A stretch of DNA of 64,000 bases from Mycolicibacterium poriferae (GTDB lineage: Bacteria > Actinomycetota > Actinomycetes > Mycobacteriales > Mycobacteriaceae), in NCBI RefSeq assembly GCF_010728325.1, contig NZ_AP022570.1, positions 310,001-374,000 of the forward strand. The letters are read 5' to 3'. The notes under the pieces are model-generated. The model worked only from the letters and a program-made list of their open reading frames with translations. It did not search any database and was not told the DNA's origin. The first letter of the stretch is position 1. Each line of letters begins with the position of its first letter. Both the position numbers and the translations under genes were made by a program. This document shows positions 50,865 through 58,762 of this stretch, one piece after another.

Positions 50865-51298
50865 AGAGGCAGGGGCGCGTTCGCCGAGTCGAGGTGTTCG
50901 ACGGTGGTGAACACCAACTCCTGGTCGCCGATGTTCTCGATGTCGTGTAACAGGTATTCGCCTGCGGTGAAACGGAAGTGGCGGGTCTCCCCGGCGTCGT
51001 AGGCGACCTCCCGCGTGGTGCCGTCTGCGGTGTGTTGCCTGCTCCGTCCCGGCGTGACAGCAGTCCAGAAGTAGTCGAGGACGTGGCGGTGGGCGTGCCA
51101 CCTGGCCCCCGGCGCCAACCGGATCTCCCAGACCCGGACCCGGCCGTTCTCACTGAGCAGTCTGGATCCGACACGACCGTCGTGCGCATGGGTGTCGAAC
51201 TCGGCGCGCAATTCGTCGGTCCATCCCTCGTAGTCGGTGCCGACGAGCGTCCCGGCCAGGGGCGTGTCGGTCAGGAAATCGTTGTTGGTGGTGGTCAT
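50861..51298 (-). CDS. Cupin-domain protein (BauB-like)
   Basis: A 145-residue single-domain cupin. Motif 1 is RLAPGARWHAHRHVLDYFWTA (His residues of HAHRH are the expected metal ligands) and motif 2 is GETRHFRFTAGEYLLHDIENIGDQELVF. Such small cupins act as dioxygenases, isomerases or metal-dependent hydrolases, often late in a degradation pathway. It is the last gene of the seven-gene run from 56907, 14 bp after the flavin monooxygenase gene. ATG at 51298. Confidence 0.85.
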   Translation of the reverse strand: MTTTNNDFLTDTPLAGTLVGTDYEGWTDELRAEFDTHAHDGRVGSRLLSENGRVRVWEIRLAPGARWHAHRHVLDYFWTAVTPGRSRQHTADGTTREVAYDAGETRHFRFTAGEYLLHDIENIGDQELVFTTVEHLDSANAPLPL

Positions 51299-51312
51299 CT
51301 CGACCCTTTCGC

Positions 51313-52518
51313 TCAGTGGCCCGGGCCGTAGAGGCCGAACCGGTTGTCTGGATCACCGGGCACCCACGTGCAGGTGACCTGCGAGCGGGTGCCCATCTCC
51401 TTGACCCGGCGCAGTAGCCGCTGGCCGAGTTCGAGTTGTCCTGGCTCCCACTTGGCGAGCGCCTCGGCGACGTCGGAGCTGTCGGCGAGCGCGTCGTGCA
51501 GCGCCCACGCGTTCGCCGCCGCTTTGGCGGTACCGGCCGCAGCGTGCGGCCGGGCGGCACTGGCGGCATCGCCGATGAGCGCCACGCGCCCGGTCGCCAT
51601 CTGCTGCACCCCGACGTCGTACACGGCCTGCAGATAGGGCTGCTCGGTGCGCAACACCACCTCGGCCGCTGCCGGAGCCAACAGTTCTGCTGCGGCGGAG
51701 CGCATTTCGGCGACGAAGCGGTCCTGAACCTGGCCGGGATGCAACGACACTCCGGCGATGAAGCCGCGCTTGTCGGTCATCAACTCGTCGAGTTGGTGGC
51801 CCGCGGGCACGTTGCGGTACCAGACGTAGTTCAGCAGCCGCTCACCGACCGACAGCCCACCCGACGGGGACGGGATCGGGTAGACGTTGATGTGGGTCTG
51901 CGGGCCAAAGCTGTAGCTGATCGAGTCGCGCAGCAGCTCGAAAGTGGCCGGCGAGACTTCCCGCTCGGGAACCGTGCCGCGCCAGCCGACGTAGCCGGAA
52001 TACTCCAACTCCGCTTCCGGGGCGATGCGACGCCGGCTCGCCGAGGTTATGCCGTCGGCGAACACCACCAATTCGGCGCGCTCGATGCGTCCGGAGGTGA
52101 ACCTGACCTCGACACCATCGGAGTCCTGATCGAAGCCGGCCGCGTACTCGCCGAGGTGATAGCGCTCGGTGCCGAAATCGGCGAGCAGCGCCCGGTAGAA
52201 CGTCCCCCATGAGGTGTATCGCCACGGCGCCTCCTCGCGGTAGACCACCTCGTTGTCGGCGCCCAGATACTGTACGAAATGAGTTGCTGTGCTGACATTT
52301 TCGGGATGCTGTTCGCTGCACTCGACGAACCAGCGCAGCGTGTCGGGCTGCAGCACGATGCCGCCTCCGCGCCCGTCGAGATCGGTGGGGGTGCGTTCGT
52401 AGACGTCGACGTCGAAGCCAAGTCTTCGCAGCAGCAATGCCGCGGTCAGACCGCCGATCGACCCGCCGATGACCATGGCGCGGTGTCCTGCCCAGTGCTG
52501 TCGGCCGGTGTCAGTCAT
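51313..52518 (-). CDS. FAD-dependent monooxygenase (aromatic/heteroaromatic hydroxylase type)
   Basis: A 401-residue class A flavin monooxygenase. The N-terminal FAD motif is VIGGSIGGLTAALLLRRLGFDVDVYER (residues ~16-42), and the second is RVALIGDAASAARPHAAAGTAKA (the GD motif). In sequence style it recalls 2,6-dihydroxypyridine 3-hydroxylase and other hydroxylases of nitrogen heterocycles. ATG at 52518 follows AGGAGAG and overlaps the amidohydrolase stop by 8 bp. It is predicted to hydroxylate the compound brought in by the linked importer, using NAD(P)H and O2. Confidence 0.85.
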   Translation of the reverse strand: MTDTGRQHWAGHRAMVIGGSIGGLTAALLLRRLGFDVDVYERTPTDLDGRGGGIVLQPDTLRWFVECSEQHPENVSTATHFVQYLGADNEVVYREEAPWRYTSWGTFYRALLADFGTERYHLGEYAAGFDQDSDGVEVRFTSGRIERAELVVFADGITSASRRRIAPEAELEYSGYVGWRGTVPEREVSPATFELLRDSISYSFGPQTHINVYPIPSPSGGLSVGERLLNYVWYRNVPAGHQLDELMTDKRGFIAGVSLHPGQVQDRFVAEMRSAAAELLAPAAAEVVLRTEQPYLQAVYDVGVQQMATGRVALIGDAASAARPHAAAGTAKAAANAWALHDALADSSDVAEALAKWEPGQLELGQRLLRRVKEMGTRSQVTCTWVPGDPDNRFGLYGPGH

Positions 52519-53497
52519 GTGTCTCTCCTGTGTCGAGCCCGAGGAATGTCCGGGCGTTCTGCTCCAGCGCGGCGTCGTCGATGCCCGCCGCGTGCGGTAG
52601 TGCGAGGGGGTCATGCGTGCCCATGTCGAAGGGATGGTCACTGCCGCACATCAGCCTGCCCGCGTCTGCGTGGGCAATCAGTAACTCCAGCGCGGCGACA
52701 TCGTGGGTGAGGGTGTCGAACCACAGTGCGGAGAACGTCTCTCGGGGCGGCCGGCCACCCCCCTGCCGGACATCGGCGCGTTGCCGCCAGCCATGCTCCC
52801 ACCGCCCGACGAGCGCCGGCGCGCAGCCGCCCCCGTGAACCAGGCAGATGCGCAGCCGGGGCAGGTCCTCCAGGACCCCGCCGAGTACGAGTGCGGCGGC
52901 GGCCGTGGCGGTCTCGACGGGGTTACCGATCAGATTGGCCAGATAGTGCGAACCCCATTCCGGCCGCGGCAACTGCATCGGGTGGACGAGCACCGCCAAG
53001 TCGAGTTCGGCGGCGATGCCGAGGATCTCGCGCATCGGTTCGGCGTCCAAGGAGGTGCCGGCCAGCAGCGGCGGCACCGCGATGCCCCGGATGACCTCCG
53101 ATCCGGCCACCGCCTCCATCTGTTTTCGTGCCGCCGCGGGGTCATGCAGGGACACCAACCCCAGACCGGCGAGCCTGCCGGCGCTGTCGCGGCACACCTG
53201 GTGCAGCGTGTCGTTGAAGGTGCCGACGAAGTCGTCGACGCAGTCGTGGTCGGCGACCGGGAACGCGAACGGCGGAGCGGACAGCACCCGCGCACCGAGC
53301 CCTGCGGTTTCGGTGTCGGCGAGGATCCGCGCGATATCGCTCATCGCCTCGGTGTCGATCGACAAGGGCAACTCGCCGAGGTGCAGCTGACCGCGATGGT
53401 CGCGCAACGGGGGCAGCGGTGTACCGGGCGCGAGGCAGAACAGTTCGCGGGGCAGCCAGTGCGCATGGATGTCGATCGGGCCCGGATGCATGGTCAT
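52511..53497 (-). CDS. Amidohydrolase 2 (ACMSD/gamma-resorcylate decarboxylase-like)
   Basis: A 328-residue metal-dependent enzyme of the amidohydrolase-2 group, which includes decarboxylases of aromatic acids (ACMSD, gamma-resorcylate decarboxylase) and ring-cleaving hydrolases. Metal ligands: IDIHAHW (His11, His13), LVHPMQLPRPE, LVHGGGCAPALVGRWEHG and the C-terminal CGSDHPFDMG (Asp). It overlaps the ATPase stop by 4 bp and the monooxygenase start by 8 bp, so its product feeds, or is fed by, the monooxygenase. Decarboxylation versus hydrolysis cannot be told. Confidence 0.85.
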   Translation of the reverse strand: MTMHPGPIDIHAHWLPRELFCLAPGTPLPPLRDHRGQLHLGELPLSIDTEAMSDIARILADTETAGLGARVLSAPPFAFPVADHDCVDDFVGTFNDTLHQVCRDSAGRLAGLGLVSLHDPAAARKQMEAVAGSEVIRGIAVPPLLAGTSLDAEPMREILGIAAELDLAVLVHPMQLPRPEWGSHYLANLIGNPVETATAAAALVLGGVLEDLPRLRICLVHGGGCAPALVGRWEHGWRQRADVRQGGGRPPRETFSALWFDTLTHDVAALELLIAHADAGRLMCGSDHPFDMGTHDPLALPHAAGIDDAALEQNARTFLGLDTGETHD

Positions 53498-54240
53498 GCC
53501 GCCGATCCCATCGCCTCGAGCGCCTCGAACCGGGCCAGCACCTCGGCCTGCAGCACGGCCACCGCCGGATCGGAGGCCCGGCGGGGCCGCGGCAGGTCGA
53601 CGTCGATGATCTCGTGCACCCGGCCACCGGGGGCCAGCACGACGATGCGGTCGGACAGCTGTACCGCCTCGGTGACGTCGTGGGTGACGAACATGACGGT
53701 GCGCCGGGACTCCAGCCAGATGCGTTCCAGGTGTTCACGCAGTGTGCGGGAGGTCATGGCATCGAGGTGGCTGAACGGTTCGTCCATCAACAGCACGTCC
53801 GGTTCGACGGCGAAGGCCCGGGCAATGCCGATCCGCTGCTGCTGCCCACCGGACAGCTGCGCCGGATAGCGGTCCGCGCAGTGGCTCAATCCGACCAGGT
53901 CGAGGTAGTGCCGGGCCCGGCTCTGCCAGCCCTCCCGCTCATGCTGCACGAAGCCGAGGTTGGCCATCACGGTCCGCCACGGCAGCAGGCGGGGGTCCTG
54001 AAAGACATAGCCGACGCGGGCATCCCGCGAGCCGGCCCGTAACGCGACGCTGCCGGAGGTGAGCGGTTCGATCCCGGAGACGATGTTGAGCAGCGTGGTC
54101 TTCCCGCTGCCGGACGGCCCGACGATGGAGACGAACGTCTCACCGGAGATCGTCAGGTCGACGTCGTCGATCACCCGGGTGACCGCACCGTGCCGATCGG
54201 TGAATTCCTTGACGAGTTTCTGGATTTCGATGGATGCCAT
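53494..54240 (-). CDS. ABC importer ATPase (SsuB/TauB class)
   Basis: A 248-residue ATPase with Walker A GPSGSGKTTLLN, Q-loop VFQDPRLLPWRTVMAN, signature LSGGQQQR, Walker B VLLMDEPFSHLD and H-loop VTHDVTEAVQL. The PRLLPWRTV string marks the nitrate/sulfonate/taurine/pyrimidine-precursor class. ATG at 54240 is 14 bp after the permease stop; its stop overlaps the amidohydrolase start (53494-53497). It energises the two permeases upstream. Confidence 0.92.
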   Translation of the reverse strand: MASIEIQKLVKEFTDRHGAVTRVIDDVDLTISGETFVSIVGPSGSGKTTLLNIVSGIEPLTSGSVALRAGSRDARVGYVFQDPRLLPWRTVMANLGFVQHEREGWQSRARHYLDLVGLSHCADRYPAQLSGGQQQRIGIARAFAVEPDVLLMDEPFSHLDAMTSRTLREHLERIWLESRRTVMFVTHDVTEAVQLSDRIVVLAPGGRVHEIIDVDLPRPRRASDPAVAVLQAEVLARFEALEAMGSAA

Positions 54241-54254
54241 GGGATTGTCGCTTT

Positions 54255-55034
54255 CTACTGGGCGCGCCAGCGGGTGGCGTAGCGCTCGATGGGTCCGAGG
54301 ATCAACAGGTCGGCGATGACAAGCAGCAGGATGAACACCAGCACCCAGGCCAGGAAGCCGTCGAGTTGGTTGGCGTCATACCAGTAGCGGGCCCGCCAGC
54401 CCACTCCCGAGGTGGCGCCGAACCACTCCGCGAGCAGGAGTCCGTTCCAGGCGCTCATGATCGCGAACCGCACTGCGGCGACGGTGGATCCGGCAACCGC
54501 GGGTGCGACGATCTCACGCAGCACCCGACTGCGGCCGACGCCGAACGCCCGCGCCATCAGGATCAGGTCGGCGGGGACCGCTCTGGTCGCCTTGGCGATG
54601 TTGACCACCACGAACGGCAGGCCGGACAGGAACACGGTGACGACCGGGGTGAGCCAGCCGAAGCCGAACCACATGGTGGTCAGCAGCGCCCAGATCACCG
54701 CCGGGATGGCCAGCGCGGCAGCGTTCAGGTCGGAGAAGGCGAGATCGGCCAGGCGGGACAGGCCCATCAGCACCCCGATGACCGCGCCGACGATCAGCGC
54801 CGCGGCCAAGCCGAGGACGAACCGGTTCATGCTCAGCGCCAGGTTGTGCCAGAGCTCGCCGACCTCGGCCTCGGTGATCAGCCGCTGGATCGACTCTGTC
54901 ACCGACGGAACGCGGTTGCCGACCAGGACGGCGACCTGCCAGGCGGCCAGGATGCTGACCAGGGCGGCGGTGACTGCTGCCGCGGACGTGCCCCGGGTGC
55001 GCAGCTGACGCTGCCAGGTGGAGAGGGTGGTCAT
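54255..55034 (-). CDS. ABC importer permease B (SsuC/TauC class)
   Basis: A 259-residue permease with about six helices. The EAA loop is LMARAFGVGRSRVLREIVAPAVAGSTVAAVRF, and SAWNGLLLAEWFGATSGVGWRARYW is the class signature. ATG at 55034 overlaps the stop of permease A by 4 bp. Two non-identical permeases, rather than one homodimeric permease, are encoded here, which is less usual for this importer class. Confidence 0.88.
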   Translation of the reverse strand: MTTLSTWQRQLRTRGTSAAAVTAALVSILAAWQVAVLVGNRVPSVTESIQRLITEAEVGELWHNLALSMNRFVLGLAAALIVGAVIGVLMGLSRLADLAFSDLNAAALAIPAVIWALLTTMWFGFGWLTPVVTVFLSGLPFVVVNIAKATRAVPADLILMARAFGVGRSRVLREIVAPAVAGSTVAAVRFAIMSAWNGLLLAEWFGATSGVGWRARYWYDANQLDGFLAWVLVFILLLVIADLLILGPIERYATRWRAQ

Positions 55035-55861
55035 GCGATTTCCTTCCGCCACGCGAAGAAGCGGTTCTCCAGGGCCGCCAGACCCCGTTCGATCAGCACC
55101 ATCGCGATGATGAACAACGCCGTCCAGGCCAACATGTCGTCCACCCGGAATTCCTGATACGCCTTGCGGATCATGAAGCCCACACCGCTGCTGGCGCCGA
55201 ACACCTCGGTGAGCGCTTCGACCTTCCACGCCATCGCGAAGCCGTAGCGCACCCCGGCGAAGACGAAGGTGGTCAGCGCGGGCAGGTAGAGGTGCCGCAG
55301 GATGTCGGTGCGCCGGCGCTCGAAGGCGTGACACATGGCCAGCAGGTTGCCGTCGACGGACCGCACGCCCTCCGCCACGTTCATCGCGATGAACGGCAGC
55401 GCCACCAGCGCGGACACCACGATCGGGCCGCCGGCGCCGACCCCGAAGATCAGCAGCCCGAACACCGCGTAGGTCAGGCCGGGCATGTTGCCCAGGACGA
55501 ACAGTGGCAGGGAGAAGTACGCCGCCATGAACCGGCTGCGGCCCATGGCGAATCCGATGACCAGACCGCCGGCCATCGCGATGGCGAACCCGGCCGCGAT
55601 CTTGGCGATGCTGGCGGCGAAGTTGGTGAACGCCTCACCGGAGGCGACGATGGCGTAGATCTGCTCACCGACCCCTGCCGGGGTCGGCAGGATGGGATCG
55701 TCCACCCAGGCCGCCAGCGCAGCCCACGCGGTGAGCGCGATCAGCAGGGTGGCCCCGGACACCACCCACCGGTTGCAGCGGATCGGCCCGCGAACGCGGC
55801 GTCGCGGTGGTGATTCGACTACGATGGACCCGTTCTCGGGCGGGGCGACAGTCTGGGTCAC
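55031..55861 (-). CDS. ABC importer permease A (SsuC/TauC class)
   Basis: A 276-residue permease with six predicted helices (VVSGATLLIALTAWAALAAWV first). The EAA loop is LLAMCHAFERRRTDILRHLYLPALTTFVFAGVRY, and KVEALTEVFGASSGVGFMIRKAYQEF matches the class. GTG at 55861 overlaps the binding-protein stop (GTGA). It probably pairs with permease B as a heterodimer. Confidence 0.88.
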   Translation of the reverse strand: MTQTVAPPENGSIVVESPPRRRVRGPIRCNRWVVSGATLLIALTAWAALAAWVDDPILPTPAGVGEQIYAIVASGEAFTNFAASIAKIAAGFAIAMAGGLVIGFAMGRSRFMAAYFSLPLFVLGNMPGLTYAVFGLLIFGVGAGGPIVVSALVALPFIAMNVAEGVRSVDGNLLAMCHAFERRRTDILRHLYLPALTTFVFAGVRYGFAMAWKVEALTEVFGASSGVGFMIRKAYQEFRVDDMLAWTALFIIAMVLIERGLAALENRFFAWRKEIA

Positions 55862-56907
55862 GGCTGGACTCCCTCGGTCGGCAGGAACTTCGGATCGGTG
55901 ACGTCGTCGGAGATGACGCCGGTCTCCCGCATCAGGTCGAAGATGGAACTCTCGTCGTCGGCCCACTGCGCGTCGAAGCGGACTTCGTCGGTGACCCAGT
56001 CGTGCCGGGCCACGTAGTCCTTCATGAAGGCGATGTCCTCGGGGGTGGACACCGCGAAGTGCTGCGGGTAGCGCTCGATCATCTCGTCGCGGTGCTGCTG
56101 CCACTCGGCCAGACCGCGATCCCACAGGTCCAGGAAGGCCGACACCTCGCCGGGGTGGTCGTCGACCCAGTCGCGGCGGGCGACGAAGACGTTGCCCATC
56201 GGCCCGTCGTGCCCGGGCGCCTCGATCTCGGAGAACAGGTCGGCCGAGGACTTCCCGTCGTAGAGTGCGCGCACCGACCCTTCGCGCAGTTCGCGTGCGG
56301 AGAGATCGGGATAGCAGATGCACGCGTCGATCTCGCCGCGGGCCAACAGGTTCGACAGGTTCTGGATGTCGGCGACGACGACGTCGAAGTCACCGTCCAC
56401 CAGCTTGAGACCGTGCATCTGTTCGACCAGCGCGCTCCACACCAGCGTGCCGGACACGGTGGTGAACACGCCGAGCCTCTTGCCCTGCAGGTCTTCGAGC
56501 GTCTGTGCCGGGTCGTCGGCGCGGACCAGGATGCGGCTGCGCTCGGCGTTGTAGCGGCCGATGATGACGGTGTCGCGACGGGTCTGCTCTTCGAGGTAGG
56601 GCACTTCGAACGAGGCGGTGGAGATGATGTCGGCGTGACCACCGGCGAAGAGTCCGAATTCGTCCCAGGTGGCGCTGCTCTCGATGGTGTAGCCGCTTTC
56701 CTGCTGCCACTCCTCGACGACGCCGGTGTCGTTCATGTAGTCCCAGATGGGGTCGGGGGCGAACGTGAAGCGGATGACCCCGTCGCGGGCGGTCCGCGAC
56801 GAGGCGGGGCCACCGAGCCCGGCGGAGCACGCCGTGGTAAGGGTCAGGACGGCGGCGACAGCGGCGGCGACGGCCGTCCTGGCGCGGATGCGTGGCGAAA
56901 AAGTCAC
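55858..56907 (-). CDS. ABC importer substrate-binding lipoprotein (NitT/TauT/ThiY class)
   Basis: A 349-residue lipoprotein that captures the imported compound. The signal peptide ends at LTLTTACSAG, so Cys27 is the likely lipidation site. The mature protein has the class pattern: IRFTFAPDPIWDYMNDTGVVEEW, FGLFAGGHADIISTASFEVPYLEEQT, LEDLQGKRLGVFTTVSGTLVWSALVE and YPDLSARELREG. Members bind sulfonates, nitrate, thiamine-pyrimidine precursors or other small organics. GTG at 56907 has an excellent AAGGAGGT 5 nt upstream. It heads the seven-gene operon divergent from the PucR gene. Confidence 0.88.
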   Translation of the reverse strand: MTFSPRIRARTAVAAAVAAVLTLTTACSAGLGGPASSRTARDGVIRFTFAPDPIWDYMNDTGVVEEWQQESGYTIESSATWDEFGLFAGGHADIISTASFEVPYLEEQTRRDTVIIGRYNAERSRILVRADDPAQTLEDLQGKRLGVFTTVSGTLVWSALVEQMHGLKLVDGDFDVVVADIQNLSNLLARGEIDACICYPDLSARELREGSVRALYDGKSSADLFSEIEAPGHDGPMGNVFVARRDWVDDHPGEVSAFLDLWDRGLAEWQQHRDEMIERYPQHFAVSTPEDIAFMKDYVARHDWVTDEVRFDAQWADDESSIFDLMRETGVISDDVTDPKFLPTEGVQP

Positions 56908-57024
56908 CGATGACCTCCTTGGGTTGTGACGGTGATCACGTGATGTCACTGTCGTCGTTCCCGGCGACCCCGGCAATGTCTGTCGACACATAACTATGCT
57001 TTTGAATATGTCCGTACAGACATA
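56908..57024. promoter_or_regulatory. Divergent control region with two palindromes
   Basis: For the plus strand, -10 TATGCT (56995-57000) lies 7 nt before the PucR ATG at 57008. Palindromes are TGTCGACA (56981-56988), upstream of the -10, and TATGTC-N6-GACATA (57007-57024), straddling the start codon. Both contain TGTC/GACA half-sites and could be PucR operators controlling itself and the importer operon. I could not place a confident promoter for the minus strand. Confidence 0.55.
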
Positions 57025-58759
57025 CCCGTCGGGGGTGCCGCCGTCGGAGCGCTGGCTGGATGCGCTCGCCGAGATCGGCGAGGCGGTCGGCGGCGAACAA
57101 CCCGTCACGGACCTGCTCGACCGGGTCGCCCGGACCGCCTGCGCACTGCTGGACTACGACTTCTGCGCGGTCTTCCTGCCCACCCCGCGCTCGGACGCGC
57201 TGACCATCGTCGGCTCGCACGGGCTGTCACCGGACTACGTCGCGCAGGTCAACGCCGACCGCCCGATCCTGCTGGAGGTGCGCGGCGAGCAGGAGGCGCC
57301 GACCAGCATGGCGTTCCGGACCGGAGAAGTCGTCGCCCTGGGCGACATCGAACTGGTGCCAGGTTTCGGGTGGGGCGGGGTGGCCCAGGAGCAGGGCTAC
57401 CGTGCCCTGATCTCGGTGCCACTACGACGCGGAGCCGAGGTCATCGGCGCGCTCAACGGCTACCGGGCCGAGCCGCATCAGTTCGACCGCGCCGAGATCG
57501 GCCTGGTGTCCACGCTGGCCAGTCAGGTGGCGATCGCGTTGGGGACCGCGCAGCTGCGCGCCCAGGAGCAGGCCACCATCCGCGAGCTCCGCCGCGCCGA
57601 GGAGGTGCACACCCTGCTCACCGCGACCGCACTGCGGGGCGAAGGCGTGGCCGGGGTGTGTGCCGCGCTCGCCGAGCTGCTCGGGCACGGGGTGCTGATC
57701 GAGGACGTCTACGGTGAAACGCTGGCCGCGGCGCACTGGCCGGGAACCGACCACGAGCCCACCCCGGCCGAGGTGGACGAGCAGCTGCGCACCGGCACTG
57801 TCATCTCGGTTCGCTCCGGCGGGCCCGCAATGGCCGGGGTGCTCCTCGATGCCGCCGTGGTCGCGCGCATCCATGTCGACGCGCCACGTGGTGAGCTGTC
57901 CGGTCTCGATGTGCGGGCCGTCGAGCAGGCTGCGGTCGTCACCGCACTGGAGTTGTTGCGGGCCCGCACCGCAGCGGAGGTCGAGCAGCGGCTGCGGGGT
58001 TCGCTCGTGGCCGACCTGCTGGCCGTCGACGATACGGCGTTGCCGGAACTGCTCGACCGGGCGCGGCGACTGGGTTGGGATCTGTCCGGTCACCAGACAT
58101 TGGTGGTGTTGCGTTCTCCCGCAGCGGAATCCACCGATACCCGCACCGATCGTGTGCTGGCCGTCGCCGACCGGGTCGTGTCCGCGCTGGCGGCCCGCCC
58201 GCTGGCGGCCACCTACCGCGGCGACGTGGTGCTCGTGTGCTCCGACAGATCCCCCCACATGTCGCCGGCCGACATCGCCCGCCGTCTCGTGGACACGCTC
58301 CACCGGGCTGGGGTTGTCGACTACGCCGTGGCGGCGGTGTCCCGCCCGGGTAGCGCCCGGGAGCTGCCCGCGGCGTTTCGCACCGTCCGCGGCGCGCTCG
58401 ACCTCGCCGCGGAGCAGCGCACGTCGACGGTCATAGATCTCGGTGATGTCACCATCGACCACCTGCTGCTGCAGCTCGACGACACCACTCAGCTCCGCGG
58501 GTTCGCGACGGCGGTGCTGGGGCCTGCGATCTCCTACGACCGCAAGCGGTCCACCGAACTGCTGCACACCGCGCGAATCTTTGTCGACCACGGTCTCGAC
58601 CGGCGGGCCGCCGCCGACGTCCTGCATCTGCACCCCAACACCGTCGCCCAACGCATCCGGCGCCTCGAGGAGCTGACCGGCCTGCGGCTGTCACGGCCGA
58701 AAGATCTGCTCGAGCTGACCGCGGCGCTACGGGTGGCAAGGATCGCCGGGCTGGGCTGA
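57008..58759 (+). CDS. GAF-domain PucR-family transcriptional regulator
   Basis: A 583-residue regulator, predicted activator of the divergent operon. A GAF domain occupies about residues 20-180 (LLDRVARTACALLDYDFCAVFLP...FRTGEVVALGDIELVPGF...ALISVPLRRGAEVIGALNGYRAEPHQFD) and would bind the inducer. A central region (210-330) and GGDEF-like PucR middle segment follow. The C-terminal HTH_30 is FVDHGLDRRAAADVLHLHPNTVAQRIRRLEELTGL. I use ATG 57008; ATG 56996 overlaps the -10 hexamer. The family is named for purine catabolism but controls many nitrogen and carbon degradation pathways. Confidence 0.88.
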   Translation: MSVQTYPSGVPPSERWLDALAEIGEAVGGEQPVTDLLDRVARTACALLDYDFCAVFLPTPRSDALTIVGSHGLSPDYVAQVNADRPILLEVRGEQEAPTSMAFRTGEVVALGDIELVPGFGWGGVAQEQGYRALISVPLRRGAEVIGALNGYRAEPHQFDRAEIGLVSTLASQVAIALGTAQLRAQEQATIRELRRAEEVHTLLTATALRGEGVAGVCAALAELLGHGVLIEDVYGETLAAAHWPGTDHEPTPAEVDEQLRTGTVISVRSGGPAMAGVLLDAAVVARIHVDAPRGELSGLDVRAVEQAAVVTALELLRARTAAEVEQRLRGSLVADLLAVDDTALPELLDRARRLGWDLSGHQTLVVLRSPAAESTDTRTDRVLAVADRVVSALAARPLAATYRGDVVLVCSDRSPHMSPADIARRLVDTLHRAGVVDYAVAAVSRPGSARELPAAFRTVRGALDLAAEQRTSTVIDLGDVTIDHLLLQLDDTTQLRGFATAVLGPAISYDRKRSTELLHTARIFVDHGLDRRAAADVLHLHPNTVAQRIRRLEELTGLRLSRPKDLLELTAALRVARIAGLG

Positions 58760-58762
58760 CGT

